Part shown: positions 60,736 to 64,000 of the stretch, piece by piece
Layout of the letters: each line of letters opens with the position of its first letter
Position numbering within the stretch: position 1 is the first letter of the stretch
Assembly (NCBI GenBank): GCA_039619475.1
Contig: CM077115.1
Location: 299,523,756 to 299,587,755, forward strand
Length of the DNA: 64,000 bases
From: Icerya purchasi
Lineage: Eukaryota > Arthropoda > Insecta > Hemiptera > Monophlebidae
Direction: 5' to 3'
Made by a program: the position numbers and the translations under genes
Notes under the pieces: model-generated
Told to the model about the DNA's origin: nothing
Databases searched by the model: none
The model's input: only the letters and a program-made list of their open reading frames with translations

Positions 60736-61510
60736 ACTTGATATAAATTACGAAATTGACTAGGTATGAAACTTCTATAATGAATTGACTCTCAGTTGAA
60801 CTCATATTTTCCTGTTGATATCGGCCTGCGAAATGTGATAACGATGAAAACGCCACACAGAAAAAAATAATCACACATATAACGGGCGCCGATGACAACT
60901 GCTGCGCCACACTTCGAACAGCTCACTGTCGAAGAACATTAAGCTTTTTTGGACGTTCCGGAATAACGAAAAAGAACAAGCGGGTTATCGTAGACCCCCG
61001 TGCTCACTCCATATATATTCTAAAGAAAACTACCTGAAACTTTTTTTTGCGCAAACGCCCTCCCCACATCGAAGCTGGTCCCACGGTGAACACGAATCAC
61101 ATATTCAATCGAAGGACAGATTTCAATAAAAAGCAAATAAACCCTAGAAAAAACGTGCAAATTTTCCCGAAATAGAAAACGAATTCTCGGCATCGGAAAA
61201 CAATAAACCGACAGGATACCTGTCCTGTTGTAGGAGACCATACTGCGATCGCGAACCACGTGTTTAATCAAGTGCTGACAAATATAAACAAAACACGTGT
61301 ACATCCTTGAAGTAATATCGCACATCTTCGGCGTATTGGAAAAAGAGAGAGATTGTACACGTACCACCGGAACATAAATTAATTCGAGACTAGAATCGTA
61401 TACAGAGAATTTGCAAAATAAAAAGTAACAGAGATGTATGTTAATGAAAACAATATTTGAACAAAGTACAAAAATAATCAATAATGTTGAATGACTTTGC
61501 AGTTATTTAT
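60736..61510. other. Unidentified DNA
   Basis: A 153-codon frame on the - strand (61481-61020) is open but shows no motif, and its composition is compatible with chance. I do not call it a gene. Confidence 0.4.
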
Positions 61511-61659
61511 TTTATTAAAAATTTTATAAAAACATGTATTATAGAAAATTGTATTTTAAGAAATATTAAAAAGAGCCGACATGTTTCGGATCTTTTTTTT
61601 TAGTATTTTTTAAAATACAGTTATCTGTAATACATGTTTTTATAAAATTTTTAATAAAG
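61511..61659. repeat. Long hairpin with an inner palindrome
   Basis: Arms 61511-61573 and 61591-61659 are inverted copies (tttattaaaaattttataaa outward, tattaaaaaga / tctttttttttagtattttt inward). The loop is gccgacatgtttcgga, itself nearly palindromic. The ccgacatgtttcgg core resembles hairpin motifs of Penelope-like terminal repeats. A MITE is the alternative. No coding potential. Confidence 0.82.
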
Positions 61660-61775
61660 TGATAAGAGAAAATGGACACAAACATTTACTACTGAAATAT
61701 AAAGAAGTTATTCATATTTATTCACATCCGCTTGTAGGCAAAATTCAGAAAAACTAAAATAACAAAACAAAATGA

Positions 61776-61776
<1 letters not shown>

Positions 61777-61809
<33 letters not shown>

Positions 61810-62000
61810 TTTTTTGGGCTCGTCAACCAAGGACCTTTACCCAGAAACAAAAGGTAAGGAAAGAAGTCGGTTATATTTTGATTCGATCAGAAATTTTAAC
61901 TAAAAAGGAACAAATAGCAGGAATAATTAGTGGGGAAGGAAAGGACAGGATGTAGGATGCACAATAAGGGGTAGGAAGTCCAAGCTAATGACATTAAAGT
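61777..62000 (-). pseudogene. Family B LINE, 3' end fragment
   Basis: A long T-run (61779-61806) followed by the family B 3' UTR landmarks: gggctcgtcaac, aaggacctttacccag, and gcacaataaggggtaggaagtccaag, which aligns with ggcacagtaaggggtcggga in the copy at 1316-1908. Only about 200 bp remain. Confidence 0.75.
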
Positions 62001-62611
62001 GTAAATGTAAAAAGCGTAATTAGAAAATCTCCGCAATTTGAATTAAACGTAGATCAAAACAGACACAAAAGATTACATAACACATCGAACGGTGTCTACC
62101 TGTCGATAATCGTTTATCTACATTCCAGCCGTTTTTTTAAAATGTACTGACATGTGTGGATTATTTGATAAAAAGTTCTCTATGCATAATATTTTAAATT
62201 AAACAATCTAAATTAACACTTGTGAAGAAATTTTTTCCATTTAACCGCTAAATAACTGAAGAACATCGATGAATAGAATTTCTCAAATTAATACAATCTA
62301 AAATTTAAATATAAAAAACAAGTCGACTGTGCCTCATAGCAAGTTTAGTTTTTTGCGCATATTTTCACATAATAATATGAGCGAACTAAGAGATTGTTTA
62401 ATTTCGCGAATTTTCGGCATAGTGTTTATTTTTTTAAAAACGGATAACATGCATTAAAAAAAGTTAAGTTGGTATCAAAATATGTCAGAAAACTAAACCG
62501 TTTGTTGAATGACGCAAACAAGAGAAATATTACGTTGCCCATACTTTCTTCGAATCTACGTTTTAATGGTAAGTGACTATGATAATAATCTAAGATACTC
62601 GTATTCATCAT

Positions 62612-63060
62612 CGTATTTTTTGGGCATGTCAACAAAGGATCTTCGCCCGGAAACGATACGAGGAAAAAGGATATCAGTTAGATGTAAAATAATCGATGTC
62701 AAATATTGATAAGATAAAAGAACTGAGGATAGGAACAACGGAGATCGACAAAACGATAAGATATACGAAGCGTAATAAGGATTAGGGAGTTTAATAACAG
62801 TACAAAGAAGTGCGTTCGTTCACGAAGGACGGACATTCAAAGAAGATATAGACAGGATCACAGACGGCTTCGTCATTAATTGAAGAGGATAATTAGGGGA
62901 AAGAGTGCGAGATGAAAACGATAACGTGCAGAAGGAAGAAGAGTATGATTCAGATGTAAACGGATAATAGAGACAATAACGGAGCGGCGAGGCGAAGGAA
63001 AATCGTAAAACCAAGGCCGCGTGTTAAGGTTGGATGGAAAAATTTAAGAGGAAGGTTGAT
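62612..63060 (-). pseudogene. Family B LINE, second 3' fragment nearby
   Basis: tttttgggcatgtcaacaaa and ggatcttcgcccgga mark the 3' UTR again, followed by the worn C-terminal coding region (cgttcgttcacgaaggacggacattc aligns with the region around 1550-1575) and then the CDxxH knuckle region. Its poly-A tail is gone. It is a separate insertion from the fragment at 61777, because both contain the same 3' UTR landmarks. Confidence 0.7.
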
Positions 63061-63164
63061 TAGAAAAGGAAGAAATGGAAAAATCTAACATGAAACTTTT
63101 TACACGATAGGAGTAAATTAGGGACGGGAATTTTAGAGATTACTATCGTTTAAAAATTAGATGA

Positions 63165-63410
63165 AAAAAGAAAAAAAATGTAAGAATCACAAGGACCTGG
63201 AACAAGTACTGTGGTCTTTAAAAAATATATTCAAAGGACTTTTTAGTAATGATCAAAAAAGCTAGGTCTTTAATATATATATTCTACCAGTACTAACTTA
63301 TGGCCGTCAAACATAGGTATTAAATACAGCAACTATCAATGAGCAAAAGTCAGCCCAGAACGCTATCGGAAGATTAATGTTTGATATTGATGAGAATCAG
63401 GGTTGGTGGC
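63165..63410 (+). pseudogene. RTE/L2-type LINE fragment
   Basis: The + strand reads KNHKDLEQVLWSLKNIFKG, then ILPVLTYGRQT, LNTATINEQKSAQNAIGRLM and FDI, matching the ...LPVLTYGxxTW...Q.AxxRxMLGI segment between the RT active site and the C-terminus of this LINE group. Stops interrupt it. Confidence 0.72.
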
Positions 63411-64000
63411 GCGATCTTTCATCGACGGTGATCGATTACTTAATAAGTTGTCCTGTTATTTATATTAATTTGGATTCGCGATCACTCTTCGGCGATAATC
63501 TCTGGTCGGTGTCGCTGTGTACATGGTGACATTGCGTGTGCGCGTGTACTGCGACACGTGCCGAAATAGAGAATTCTGTCGATATCGAGAGGCCGGCTCA
63601 GGTAGATCTAAACTGATAAGGCTTCGGCTTTGTTATCTTCATCGACGGACGGCTTTTGTCTATTTGCGAGTTTGGTACAGCGGTCGTAGAGATGCTAGCT
63701 GGTAATCGCGTTTCTTAATAACAATGTTTTTCTAATCGTTTGGTTTTGTATATTTATCTCCATATAAAATTATAAAAAGCCTAATGCCACCGATGTTTTA
63801 AAGAACCCTATCCGCGGTATAGTTCCAATTGTAGTTCTTTTGTATTTATTTATTTTTTTATTTTCCCCTTTCTGTCGTATTTTGTATTCTTCTGCTGGTC
63901 GTCTCTCACTTACGTACATACAAGAAATCGGCGAGAATTGGTAAAATTGAGAATTCGTAACAATATTAAGAGAAAGGACCGATTTAAACGAAAATTACTT
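63411..64000. other. Unidentified DNA at the right edge
   Basis: Slightly GC-richer at 63480-63700, with a 62-codon open frame that has no recognisable motif. Confidence 0.4.

Noticed and set aside
61020..61481. 153-codon - strand frame
   Set aside because: No recognisable domain, no splice or promoter context, and composition consistent with chance in AT-rich DNA.
1..64000. CRISPR arrays, bacterial operons, rRNA genes, functional tRNA genes
   Set aside because: No regularly spaced direct repeats, Shine-Dalgarno-linked gene sets, rRNA-like blocks or intact cloverleafs were seen. The two tRNA-like sequences have broken stems.

Overview
This is eukaryotic, almost certainly insect, genomic DNA: AT-rich, fairly rich in CG dinucleotides, with spliced exons, poly-A tails, microsatellites and dozens of retrotransposon fragments, and no bacterial-type operons. 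The high CpG frequency would fit a hymenopteran, but that is a weak inference. The only host gene I can support is a TMTC-like gene (transmembrane and TPR protein, closest to TMTC1/2) on the + strand. Two consecutive coding exons are visible, at 30619-30762 and 37749-37948, separated by a 7-kb intron full of transposon debris. The splice phases of the two exons match exactly. The rest of that gene must lie outside the window or was not recognised.

Most of the window is transposable elements, several nested inside one another with target-site duplications (TSDs) that can be read directly. I use working family names. Family A is a Jockey/CR1-like LINE: a complete 4.76-kb copy at 43297-48053 (- strand) with a perfect 15-bp TSD, a copy at 9861-17341 split by two later insertions, and a 5'-truncated copy at 52788-53897. 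Family B is an I/R1-like LINE with endonuclease, reverse transcriptase and RNase H: a 4.9-kb copy at 11678-16616 with a nearly intact 1068-codon ORF2, plus at least six fragments, all on the - strand. Family C (1-2160), D (22484-22830), E (54560-54945), F (40658-41683) and G (poly-A tails at 56957 and 59643) are other LINE remnants. Several RTE/L2-type LINE remnants are present at 19566-22465, 31560-31905, 49140-49923, 57585-60735 and 63165-63410.

DNA transposons are a 1503-bp hAT element (20408-21910, 8-bp TSD) and an 1863-bp PIF/Harbinger element (58564-60426, TTA TSD). Each sits inside an older RTE/L2-type copy. A tRNA-derived SINE (11150-11545) sits inside family A. A long fold-back element (26311-27133), a perfect-looking hairpin (61511-61659) and an unclassified 240-bp dispersed repeat (2490 and 27260) complete the recognisable repeats.

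Layout: 1-7.5 kb, LINE fragments; 7.5-9.8 kb, low-complexity DNA; 9.8-17.3 kb, nested A/SINE/B; 17.3-19.5 kb, GC-richer unique DNA; 19.5-22.8 kb, RTE with hAT; 22.8-30.6 kb, unknown DNA, a B fragment and the fold-back; 30.6-38 kb, the TMTC exons and intron; 38-49.9 kb, families F and A and two RTE tails; 50-57 kb, mostly unidentified DNA with A and E copies; 57-64 kb, RTE with Harbinger, a hairpin and B/RTE fragments. I did not find a clearly new functional system. The strongest material is the datable nesting of elements and the transposon-filled TMTC intron.
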